64,000 nucleotides of DNA from Callipepla californica brunnescens (taxonomy: Eukaryota > Chordata > Aves > Galliformes > Odontophoridae). A program made the translations under genes and the position numbers. Below the pieces are notes generated by a model. The model saw only the letters and a list, made by a program, of their open reading frames with translations, searched no databases and was not told the DNA's origin. The stretch is from assembly GCA_023055505.1 (NCBI GenBank), contig JALIRH010000002.1:16391244-16455243 (forward strand). Reading direction: 5' to 3'. Below are positions 1 through 10,313 of this stretch, in pieces (the first letter of the stretch is position 1; every line of letters begins with the position of its first letter).

Positions 1-2850
1 AGAATCTAAGGAGCCAGATCATATCAAGCAACAAAACTCCCCAGAGCTTTTCCTGTTTGGATCTGGATTTCATCTTCAAAGCTGTACTTAGGATTTTGAT
101 AGTTAAGGTTGAACTCATTGTGCCACTTGTTTTATTAAAGTAATGGTTTTCTATTAAAAAAATATTATTGGCCAGATGGTACTTTTTATAAATTAAAATA
201 ACACTGTTTTATAAATGACTACAAATCACTGTCTGAATATATGATACTGAACAAACACATTAATTTCATACTGAACCTTATAAAAGAGATGTAAAGTACT
301 TTTGTAAAGGTAATACTTGAGTGCAGACCTGCCTAATTTCCTACTTTCTATTTAAAACTGTCTCTTGCTCTCATGTTCTGACATGTACTGCTCATGTAGT
401 GTCAGTGCCACAGACTTTGCTCTTGCGTGTGTCTTACCTGGGCAAGCACATCTGATAAATATTCACTGGATATCTGTTGAACCCAGACTCCAGGCAGGGC
501 AGGAACTCTTGGTACTTTTAGAAAGAAGAATTTGCATTGCCACAAGTCATGTCCCTTACAGACTTCATCATTGCACCAATATTATTGTTGTGTGATGCAA
601 AGAATGAGGTTTAGTTAAGTTAGAAAATACTTGCATCTCTGCTTTCTGAGACAGGCGATTGTACTGAGCAGTGATCAGTTCTCAGCTGTAAGTTGCCAGC
701 TCATTTTTTAGTGTTAAAGCTGAGGGGCGAGAAATGAAGGACATATTAAATTGTTTTTATGGGAAGTATTGATTTTTTTTAATATGCAAATTTGTCATCC
801 ATTATATGACTTTTTTTTTTATCCAAGAGCACTGAGAACATACAAAGACATCTGGAGTCTTGCAAGACTGGTTGTTAAACATTTATCAGATGTAGGCCCA
901 AACTTTCTTACACTTGGTCTTTAACTTTCAAAATGCCAGACCCAGAAAATCCTTCAACATTATTTTCCAATGAATTATACAATGGCAGAACAGGAGATAA
1001 AACCCTTAACAACTAGTTGTGATCCTTTGCCAGGTCATAAGACCTCCACTTGCCCCAGGAGCCAAGGTTAATATTTATTTATGCCCCATGGCAGTAGTTT
1101 CAAAGGTGTTGATCCCATGGATTAATTGCTGCTTTAAACTGGCAGTTAACAGTTTAAACAACATTTTTATTGGCATACAGTAGTTAAATGTCTGCTAGTG
1201 TGCTGATGGGTTTATGGTGATTAAAGTGAATTAGGAGTCTGTCTTTTGAGTTACGCACTACTAGAGGCACTGGGTCATTTGAGTACCCTGGGTTAATGTA
1301 TGTGAGATGTGCAGTAACTGGAATTCACACAGAAGAAAACATTTGTGTTTAAACATTTATTTGTACCATGTCAGACCATTTTCTATTCTATTTATGTTAG
1401 GAAATGGAGCTCTTGGGCTACTGGTGCACCAATGACCCAGTACTCTAGCATGCATGGTCCTGAGGACGCAGCCCAGGTTCTGCTACTGTAGTACTCATGT
1501 TCCATAGGATACAGCACTTTTCTAGAAGGAACAGTTGCCATGATGCTGAGTCTGATGCTGCACTGAGTGCATAAGGATTACTGAAAATTCATCTGCAAAT
1601 TGCATTACATTTACGAAGTAATAATAATAATTTTCAATACCACTATCAGTAGAGCAAAACAAAGATACTTGTAATCCAGTTAATTATTTACATTTTTACT
1701 GTTTGATGATTATGTGTTTTGAGTGTAACTCGAAGCCTGAGATCTATGTTCTAACCACTTGCTATGGTTACCTATCACAGACAGTGTGGCTATTTCCACT
1801 CTCTGCAGGGAACCTCAACCTAGCAGTGACCACAACAGCTATCCAGTGATGTTTCCACTCCCGTTTGGGACCTGTCTTAGGGTGCCTGAGTAGGCTGTAC
1901 AAATAGTCTGGAGGGAATTTCTGACAGGAATGTAAATCCCAGTGCTACAGTCAACGTGCACACTGCCGTCCCCAACATGAGTACTACTATATCTATTTTC
2001 AGCTCTGTTGGAAAATACTACCTCTGACTACTATTAATGACTTGGTTACAGCAGGCAAATTAATAAGGAAAAACTGGTGATTAATTTATCTTCCTTTATA
2101 AATTATGAGAACATACTAAAGATAGGGTGAGTGAATCCTATACTTAGGCTGAGAAGGGTGACCTGTAGTGTACTGAGACTATTTCGTGCGGCTCAGCCGG
2201 CATGCCTCGTTTCTGCAGTTCCAAAGGACTCTGCTCATGGACCATAGCTAGCCTTTTGACTCACTGATATTTATTTGTGTTGTCTGACATTTTATTTCCT
2301 AACTGAAAATGACATGTACAGATGGGAAGAGTCTCATTGACCTCTTAAAATAGTTTTGACTGTTTGATTGAGGTTTCTAATTAGTTAACCACAAATTTTG
2401 GTATTAGAGGATGTTGCCAAAATGAAACACAGAAAGTCAAACCTCTGCCTTGTATCCCTGGAATGTGAAACTAGAAGCTGTTTACAAAAATAAATAATAG
2501 GTGCAGGGCAAAAAATACCCTGTAAAAATATAATAGATTTTTTATTTATAAACAACCATCTTAAATAAGAAATAGTTGTAATTCTTAATTCCAGACTGTC
2601 TCCATCTGCCTCTCCCTTCCTATGTCTACACTACTGTTTACTTACCTTTGATGCCCTCAATTTTTCATGACTGATTCATGCTTTTTTTCTACTGTGATCT
2701 GGAACCTAGCTGCTGGGAATGAGCTAATACAAAGACTGTGCACATAGAAGCTGTCACAGTTCTAAATACTGTGAGATTTTAGGTACCCTGAAGTCCAATA
2801 GCTAGCCTTGCTATTGAAATATACTTTTAGTATTTGACTTAATTCCTGAA
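1..2850. other. 5' flanking DNA of ANGPT1, no gene seen
   Basis: AT-rich single-copy-looking DNA. Frames are short (76 codons at 365-595 on + is the longest) and show no family resemblance. The stretch 1720-1775 (TAACTCGAAGCCTGAGATCT, then TTCTAACCACTTGCTAT) faintly recalls the antisense 5' end of a tRNA-derived SINE such as MIR, but the match is too short to call. Confidence 0.6.
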
Positions 2851-3650
2851 AATCATAGAATCCTTAGAGTTGGAAGGAATCTTTAAATGTTGTGTAGTCC
2901 AAGTCCCCTGCAACGAACAGGGACACCCAGAGCTAGATCAGGTTGCCCAGACTCTGGTCCAGCCTCACACTGAGTGTCTCCAGGCATGGGGCATCCACCA
3001 CATCTCTGGGCAACCTGTGGCAGTTTCTCAGCAAACGTCAGTGTGAAGGAGATTTTCCTTATCCTTAACCTAAATCTACCTTCTTTAAGCTTGTAACCAT
3101 TTCCCCTTGTGCTAATAAGTCTGTCCATTTCTTTCCTATAGCTCCCCTTTGGATACTGAATGGCCACTATCAGGTCACATCAGAGCCTTCTCTTCGTCAA
3201 GCTGAATAGCCTCAGCTCTCTCAGCCTGTCCTTGTAGGAGAGGTGTTCCATCTCTTAGATCATATCTGTAGCCCTTCTTTGTACAGTTTGCTGTCCATCA
3301 GTACCCACAGGTCTTTTTTATCAGGGCTGTGGTCAATCCTTTCAACCCCCAGCTTGTACTGGCAGTGGATGTTGCCTCAACTAAGGTGCAAGACCTTACA
3401 TTTGAATTTGTTGAACCTCATGAGGTTCTCCTGGGTCCACTGCTCAAGCCTGTCTAGATCTCTCTGAATGGCGTCCTGTCCCTTTGGTGTCTCAGTTGCA
3501 CCACATAGCTTGGTGTCATCAGCAAACTTCCTGTGGGTGCACTTAATCCCACTGTCAATATAATTGATGAAGATATTAAAGAGTATTGGTCCCACCATTG
3601 ATCCCTGTGGGACACCACTCGTCACTGACCTCCATTCAAACATTGAGCCA
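2851..3650 (-). mobile_element. CR1 non-LTR retrotransposon, 5'-truncated, antisense
   Basis: Read on the minus strand, 3643 to 3377 encodes a fragment of the CR1 reverse transcriptase with the motifs SGVPQGS and FADDTKL. FADD replaces the catalytic YADD form of the family, so the active-site aspartates are present. The frame continues with ENLMRFNKFKCKVLHL, typical of the region after the palm. At the left end, TCATAGAATCCTTAGAGTTG (2854-2873) is the antisense of the CR1 3' terminus. Between about 3235 and 3290 the order jumps from 3' UTR to the end of the RT region, so an internal piece is deleted. The copy is 5' truncated near 3650, as most CR1 copies are, and has no intact ORF. The element is immobile and serves as a family marker for birds and reptiles. 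Confidence 0.92.
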
Positions 3651-6600
3651 AATATACTTATTTTTCTGCTTACTACATGTTATTAGAGTGTTTTCATTCA
3701 GATGAGGTTTCTTTATCTTCCAGGCTAGATTGCCTATCTATAATTTATGTATTGGTCAATATCGGTAGTAACTGTAGCATTCCTTTCTTCATCTCCACTT
3801 CCTTCCTTACTATGTACCCTCTCCAGAAGGAGATCCCAAAAAGACTGGACTGTTGCAATATCATTAACACTGTCTGATCCTGCTCCTCCTAGAGTCAAAC
3901 TCTGTCTGGAGCTTTAAACTCAGTGAATTCTGAGAATATTCACGGGGTTGAGTGTGTTTATTCAGGAAACATGTCTGAACCAACAGAAGAAATCAGAAAC
4001 CTCATTCATACCTTGCTTTGAAGGAAATTCTCAAAAAGTTGAGAGTCTGATATGTATACCTTTACTGACACACACAGCATGAGGATTTAAACCCACCTCT
4101 AGTAAATGGGACCAAACTCTCTACTCTGACTGTCCTAGGCAGTGACATAATTTCCCTCTTTTTTTGTTGCACATAAGGAAAAGATCTGAGCAACAGCGAG
4201 GCCTGTGGAGAAAAGACTTTCTAATGGCAATTGAGAGACAGAACTCTCTGGTACATGATGCTTAGGAGTGATCTGTAAGTCTCATGTTAGTCCTGTGAAA
4301 AGCATTTTGTTGCCAACGTTGTCATCTGTGAGTGTAACAGTTATCTGTCCAATATTCCTTATGAACAGGGAGTTGAAGCACCTGATTCAAAATTTGTATT
4401 CCATGAGGTAGTGGGGCTGTAGTCTTGTAGCACTTCAGCTGTAAGGATGCATCTTAAATTGCTAGCACATAGAATCACAAGAAACTTCATTTCATTGCTA
4501 GGCATCCAATTTTTACCATTTTTCAGGGTGACTTTCTGCATTTACATTTGCCTGGGGACTGTAATTTTTCCTTTCCTAGGCAGAGCTATCATGGTTCCTG
4601 CCTTTGTGGCCTCAGGAATAGATGTGCACATTGCACAGCACTTGAGGCTACATGTTAAATTAAATCAGAAGCTGAAGGTAACACACCAGTGACTTACTGT
4701 TTCTCTCCTGGACTTCTCCCTCGTGAGGAACAAGACCCAAGTATAGTCCAGAGGCTAAGTAAGCTATTCAGCCAAATAATGCTATTTATAAATCATTTCT
4801 ACATAGTTGGATTTTAAATTCAATTTGCAACAGTAGTGATTTTGTTTGGATCCTGTTTTTGAGCTCATATGAAAATTAAAGCATGAACCTCCAGTTACCC
4901 TGTCTGTGAGGCAAGCACTTTATTTACTGTCATGTTACATGAGTAGAAGTGTATGTGTGTATGTGAAAACATGTTCACACGGTGTGGCTAGAAAGTGTTA
5001 GTCATATGAAATATTTATTCTAAATCTGGTAAACATTTTTTTTTTTCTCTTAGAATTTATAGTAGAAGGTCATTTGTCTTGGCCTTCTCCACAGCCATTT
5101 TATGTTAGATATTTATTTTTATTACCTTCAAATAGAAATGTTGTGTCCAGTGTTTTAGTTAGTGAGAGTCACTCCAGTTTGATGAGTCTGGTACCTGGTC
5201 TTTGAAAATGACTTGAGTGTCCTGAAAATGTAGAAGTTAGTTAATGATTAAACTTATCCAAGACCAAAAATGAAGAGGATGGTAAGAGTGTTCCTCTATC
5301 CCCCAGTGTATGAGAGCAAATTTAACCCAACTAGTCTAGATGCTTTCGATCTACATGTATAAGGTCAAAGATTTGCTGCAAATGTAGGAACAACTTGTTT
5401 TTCTCATTTTTCTAGCAGCACAAAAATAAGTTTTCAGAAAACACGTAACTGTCTTCATAGCCATTGGTTTTGGAAAGACTCCGAGAAATATTTTGCCCCC
5501 AAGAAGCCTCCCCACCTTTGTGTGAGACAAAATTCCCGCAGGTCATGGAGCATAACCAGTAGTTCAGACTTTTCTGTGGTAAACCACCATGTTCTTTCAA
5601 GAGCTGCTGCTTTTTGCCCTGATGTTAATCTTCCCAGCTGTTTACTTGTGCCCAGGTGTGAAATCAAATTTTGGGAGAAATCAAATTCTGGGCTGCAGTG
5701 TGACTCAGATCCCAGCACCGTGCTCCTTTGAAGGAAGAGTCTGGCAGGCTGCACTACGTGGGATCATGCCTTAGGTATGCACATGTAAATATACAAACTT
5801 CAGTCCTGAGAAGCAATTTGTCTGAGATGACTACTAGCTTGTTCCCAGGAGAGCATGAAAAGAAGGCATGCAGGTAGTAGGGGAAAGTGGTATTGCATGG
5901 TAAGTCAGTGTTCCCCACAAGCTTCTCTCAGTACTGTATGGATTCTGTACAATCAGGCATGAGAGAACCTAATATTAAATGTCCTGTTCTGGTCTCAGCA
6001 CTATGGTGAAATGGGACCAACTCTGCCACTCACTCGAGGTACTTTAGTAAGTAACCAATCAGACATATGGAACTTAAGATTACATATTTTTCGTTATAAT
6101 TTATATACTTGGAATGCAAAATATTAAGGAAAAAAAGAATTCTTCTACTATGGAGCTATAGAGAAAAAGCCTGCCTCTTGTACTGGTTATCTGCTGCTCT
6201 GGAGCATCTTCCCTTATTCTTGGAGGAAGTCAAGTTGGAGTAACTTCGGTTAAAGTGTGTGACATGATGAAACTTTCACACAATTCATCTACTGCAATAA
6301 CACATATTGCAGCAGAAATATAAAGAAACAGAAATAGATTTTGGTTTTCTAGAATTTGCATTTGAACTTTGAGCATGCATATCATTCTGTGACAAAAAAC
6401 ATTAAATTATTTTATTGTTAGATAGATGAGTGGGAACTGATATCATGTGAATGTAACCTTTATCTGGATACTGGCTCCGTTTTCTTATGCCTTGTAGGAC
6501 TGGTTGCGTGGTCAGCTACAGAATTCTGTATAGCTGCTGAATAAACAGTGCATATGTGACTAAATGGTCTGGGAAGTAAGCTTCTGCATCCGTCCTTTCA

Positions 6601-9399
6601 CTGTTACACAGAAGGAAGAGTTCAGGGAATACAAAGCTAGTCACTGCACTGGAGGAAGTGGTCTTAGGAAAATAAAGTCTTTTAAATGTATCCATGTTTC
6701 TGTGCTGTTTCTGGTTGAGTCACTGATATTCTGTGCAATCCTGGAAAAAACATTCAGATTATATCTATACTATTTAATAAAGTATGCTGAAGAAATACCT
6801 CCAATGACTTTGACTGAATTTTTTGAAATTTATCTTCCTCACTTTGCTGATTTTTTTGTGTGTTAAAAGAAGGTACCACATATATCGAGTGGTACTGTGG
6901 TAATAAATTATTTGTCAAATGAAGTACAAGAAAACATTGAAACTCTTGTGGCAAGATAGTTTATTATTTGTTTATTGTTCTTTTCTATTTTGTTTTGGTT
7001 TTGGAAAGAAAACAATAAAAAACTCTGTAGGAATAGGGAGTTTTAGAAAATAACTACTGTTGTTATTTCTGAACCTTCTTTTTCTTAAGTATAATAGAAT
7101 TCCTTAGAAAATTGTACTATGGATTTATGTGGCTGCAGACCTAGAAAAAATTTTTCTTTCTGTATTTATTGTTGCACTTTTATTGTTCGTGCATGGGACC
7201 ATGAATGAATCAGGGAGGAATGTAAACCAAACCTGGTACCAAGGCAGCAGCCATAGAGCTTGGAAAGTTCCACTGAAGCCAACAGAGGCACCACCATTTC
7301 AGTCATTACTGAGTTCTTGTAGGAATTCAGGTGCATCTCTGCACAGTTCACTGGCCCTATGTGCTGCCTTCCCTTTGGTCAGATGTTTCAGATGCACTGC
7401 TTCACAATGAAGATGTGTATCCTCACTGAGGGAGGCGGCTCACTTCTCTCTAATAAGGAGTGCAGCGCGTTGATCAGAGATGCTCCCACTGATACATATG
7501 GTTCTGCCAAATCTCTCTGCTTCCCATCCACATGGGGTGTGGGGCTGGGGTTGAACCTGGCAATGACACAGGTGCCAGGACAGGGAACTAAGCAGTAGAG
7601 AAATGTGCAAATGCCAGAGATGTTTGATAAACCCGTGCACATCCTGAGGATCCTTATGGCCTCTGCCCTTCCGAAGAGATGGCAGGGAAGGAGATGTTTC
7701 CCCAAGCCAGTGGAAGGGAGCCATACAGTAGAACCAAAGCAATTATACTCTTCTGAGAGCCTTTCTTATCTGAAAAATAGAAGTTTATGATTTCACTTTT
7801 CCATGTCTCTGTGTATGTCAGTTGCTCAAATATCCCACAGGAAGTGAATGCAGCATTTGTGTGAGTAGAAGCGTTTTAAAATGTGAACTAAGAATTCAGG
7901 AAGCCTTTTGTACACCCACCTTTGCCATTCCCTTTTTGTCTGCTTTGAGGTCCTTTCATAAAGTTCTGTTTTCACTTTTGAAAACTCATCCATCATTACC
8001 ATGCTGTTCACAGAGAATAGCAGTTTTTATTCTGAATATTCAGTCTGATCCTACAGGGTTTTTTCTTTTTTTTCTTCAAGTTCTCTGACCTTATGTGAGC
8101 AAATATCTTGCAATTACATTTCATAATAATTTCAAAGAGTGTAAAAAGCCACAGCAGACCTGGCTCTGGAGAAATGTAAGAACTGCTGCATGAAAGTAAC
8201 AAAGTAAGGTATACAAAGTTGGCTTTCAGAAAAAGAGAGTGTGAAGATGTACTAAGCAGTTTGGTGGTGAAAGGATATTTCACTAGCAGCAGCACTAGCA
8301 TTGGTGTTTTGCCCTTTGCTTTGTCTTTCCTTTTTTTTTCTCTCTCTCTCTGTATTGGACTTAAAGACATTTTAAGGCAAACTAAGACTATCTCACTTCT
8401 CTATTACAGAACATTTTTTTTTTACTGTTGTAAATGCAGTGCTTCTTTTCCAAAAGCAAAAGCCTTCACCCCCAGCTTTGAGTAGAAAAAGCTTCTACAG
8501 GAGGAGGACAGATGCATGGCTGAATAACTCAGGCAGTTCCTTCAGAATGAAACTGTGATAGAGATGACAGCTGTATGAGCACTGAGGATGCTTGCAGTCT
8601 GTATTCTTGCAGATAGATTTCCTTGCAGGTAAAAATCTTGCAGATTGTATTTTTCCTTTTTTAAGTGATGTGCTATTCCTACTTAGAAGATTGCCAACTT
8701 TTGTGAGAAAAATTGTGCAAAGTGGCCTGCACAGGAGCTGGCTGAAAGTTAAATAGCAATAGCAAATACTAGAGCAGGTCCAAATTTCTCCAAAGTTTAG
8801 GAATATTCTATTTTTGTTTCTAATCTGTGCATTCTGGATTTGTCTCTAGCAAATATCAGAGATGTTATTTATGTATGACTTTGTTTCTTGAACAGTTACC
8901 ACAACCTTTTTTTGAGGATGTTGCCCTGAGAATGTTTCTGCTTTTTGTGAGAGATCCCTGCAGAACCCACACAGACCTTCACAGGGGCAGAAGTGTTTTG
9001 CATGTGATAATTACACGTGGATACAGCAGACAGTCTGGAATAGGTCAGCCTCTATACCTTGATGTTTTATAATTACTTTAGAAGCCAAACAGAGAAAATT
9101 ACTTTCCTTCTGAAGTTTCATTTTCTGTTGCTATTTGGCAGCCTTATTTCATTCTGTCCCATAAAGCACTCTCTGCAAACTCTGCTAAGGAAGTACAATT
9201 GCCTTAAAAAAGCAAAAGTATGTGAGAGTTAAATGTAACTTTTTTTCCCATAAGTGTCATTCTCCTGGCTAAGAATTCTTTAATAGATACTCAGCAGCAG
9301 AGAACTGAAAGTATTTTTAATTTCAGTGCTTTGTATATTTACAGAGGGATTACAACAAACTTCTACACTTTATCTACATTTTAATAGGTCAGTGTGAAC
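3651..9399. other. Distal 5' flank of ANGPT1, no gene or CR1 seen
   Basis: Mostly AT-rich, with slightly more GC by eye near 5450-5760 and 7230-7740, where several overlapping frames of 60-105 codons occur on both strands without family resemblance. A pyrimidine run with (CT)n lies at 8329-8352. No transposon ends were recognised. Distal enhancers are possible but nothing in the sequence identifies one. Confidence 0.55.
8329..8352. repeat. Polypyrimidine tract with (CT)n
   Basis: A run of nine T is followed by about six CT units, forming a short simple repeat in the ANGPT1 5' flank. Confidence 0.85.
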
Positions 9400-9699
9400 A
9401 TATGAAGTGTATTAAGGTGGACTGCCTCACTTATTAAACTTACGTAAATTCGTCAAAAGCCCTCAGCAATTGTGTGCAACAGGGGCTGGAAAGCCTTGCA
9501 CGATTGAGGTCATGCATCCAGCCAGTTTGTAAGATGATCCCTCTGTACGAGCCATCAGCCATCCTTAGCATAGGGGCGCACTCATACACGCATTCCTGTC
9601 AAGTCATCTTGTGAAAGGCTGCTTGCTTCCAGCTTGGCTTGAATGTGCAACCTTAATAAAACTCACTGAAGTCTGAGAGAAAATAGCAGTTCTGCTGCA
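9400..9699 (+). promoter_or_regulatory. ANGPT1: Candidate ANGPT1 core and proximal promoter
   Basis: This segment precedes the inferred leader. A TATA-like TTAATAAAA lies at 9653-9661, which would place initiation near 9685. Just past the segment, an octamer-like ATATGCATATGC (9726-9737) and an E-box CAGCTG (9736-9741) fall at the promoter/leader border. There is no CpG island, which fits a tissue-restricted gene. The assignment rests on position and weak motifs, without transcript evidence. Confidence 0.4.
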
Positions 9700-9756
9700 G
9701 ATAGTGTAGGGGAAAGAGACTGGGATATGCATATGCAGCTGACTAAAGCAGGCTAC

Positions 9757-9828
9757 ATGCTGGACTGTAACAGAGAGGAAACAATAAATCTTAATTACTA
9801 TGCAATAAATATTCCCAATTTTAACTAA
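9757..9828 (+). promoter_or_regulatory. Upstream ORF 1 in ANGPT1 leader (23 codons)
   Basis: An ATG at 9757 in a weak context (C at -3 and +4) opens a 23-codon frame ending in TAA at 9826-9828, 182 bases before the main start and not overlapping it. The leading ATGCTG is, as I remember it, also present in the human leader, where the frame is shorter because of a small length difference. It would be translated only if transcription starts upstream of 9757. A short non-overlapping uORF of this kind usually lowers translation of the main frame moderately; that role is inferred. Confidence 0.4.
9800..9808 (+). promoter_or_regulatory. Minimal two-codon upstream ORF (Met-Gln-stop)
   Basis: ATG CAA TAA sits inside uORF 1 in another frame. 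The surrounding TATGCAATAAATAT block seems identical to the human ANGPT1 leader in my memory, so the element may be conserved, though an AT-rich leader can contain such a triplet by chance. Confidence 0.35.
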
Positions 9829-9910
9829 GGAAGCTATTCTCATAGTTAAATTTAAAAGAAAATAACAATTTATCATACAAGCTTGATTACTAAAGTGTGC
9901 TTCTCCAGTC

Positions 9911-9926
9911 TTTTTTTTTTTTTTTT
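9911..9926. repeat. T16 homopolymer in the inferred ANGPT1 leader
   Basis: Sixteen consecutive T, about 85 bases before the start codon. If transcribed it is a U-run in the 5' UTR. Followed by CCTAG, it also looks like a polypyrimidine tract plus weak acceptor, so an alternative leader exon spliced in around 9931 cannot be excluded. Confidence 0.8.
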
Positions 9927-10010
9927 CCTAGAGACTTTGAGAGAAATTAAGAAAAAAACAAAGAGGAAGAAAAAGTTTTTCTAAGAGTGGGAAAGGAAAG
10001 TAATAGTAAC

Positions 10011-10307
10011 ATGTCAGTTTTCCTTTCCTTTGCTTTTCTGGCAGCACTCCTTGCTCATATAGGCTGTACCACTCAGCGCCGGGGTCCGGAAGCCAGTGGG
10101 AGAAGATTTAACCGGATTCAGCATGGGCAGTGCACCTATACTTTCATTCTTCCAGAACAGGATGGGAACTGTCGTGAAAGCACAACAGACCAGTACAACA
10201 CTAATGCTCTTCAGAGAGATGCTCCTCACGTGGAACAGGATTTCTCTTTCCAGAAACTGCAGCATCTGGAACATGTGATGGAAAACTACACACAGTGGTT
10301 GCAAAAA
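10011..10307 (+). CDS. ANGPT1: Angiopoietin-1, coding exon 1 (N-terminal 99 codons)
   Basis: Angiopoietin-1 is a secreted glycoprotein that multimerises and activates the endothelial receptor TIE2 (TEK), stabilising vessels. The 99 residues closely match the N-terminus of vertebrate ANGPT1 as I know it, differing from human mainly in the signal peptide and a few surface positions. Residues 1-19 form a hydrophobic signal peptide (MSVFLSFAFLAALLAHIGC). Residues 20-80 are the clustering region, with Cys41 and Cys54 at the positions used for disulfide multimerisation in human. Residues from about 81 begin the coiled coil. N92-Y-T is an N-glycosylation sequon also present in human. The ATG at 10011 has A at -3, and an in-frame TAA at 9948-9950 rules out an upstream extension. 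Reading ends at a Lys codon directly before GTAAGT, a phase-0 junction at the family's usual exon 1 boundary. The rest of the coiled coil and the fibrinogen-like receptor-binding domain lie on exons beyond the window. The family and start are near certain; the exon is intact. Confidence 0.97.
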
Positions 10308-10313
10308 GTAAGT
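10305..10313 (+). other. ANGPT1: Splice donor of ANGPT1 intron 1
   Basis: The exon ends AAA and is followed by GTAAGT, a full match to the intronic donor consensus; only the last exonic base (A instead of G) is off consensus. If unspliced, the frame would continue only 26 codons to a stop at about 10383. This supports the junction, which also matches where ANGPT1 homology stops. Confidence 0.93.

Larger units (their letters stand above)
9700..10010 (+). other. ANGPT1: Probable ANGPT1 5' untranslated region (start approximate)
   Basis: The segment from about 9736 to 9840 resembles, from memory, the 5' leader of human ANGPT1 mRNA: a CAGCTGACT block, an ACAGAGAGGAAACAATAAAT block and a TATGCAATAAATAT block occur in the same order. 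The lower part is purine-rich (9931-10000) after a T16 run at 9911-9926, a typical unstructured leader. No ATG occurs between the end of the upstream ORF at 9828 and the start codon at 10011. The transcription start is not determined here; it could lie anywhere from about 9680 to 9740, or further upstream. Confidence 0.6.

Noticed and set aside
1720..1775. SINE-head-like stretch in the 5' flank
   Set aside because: About 40 bases of weak resemblance only, without the SINE core; not enough to call.
7166..7790. Cluster of overlapping 60-105 codon frames on both strands
   Set aside because: Mutually overlapping frames with no family resemblance and no splice or promoter context; explained by slightly higher GC.
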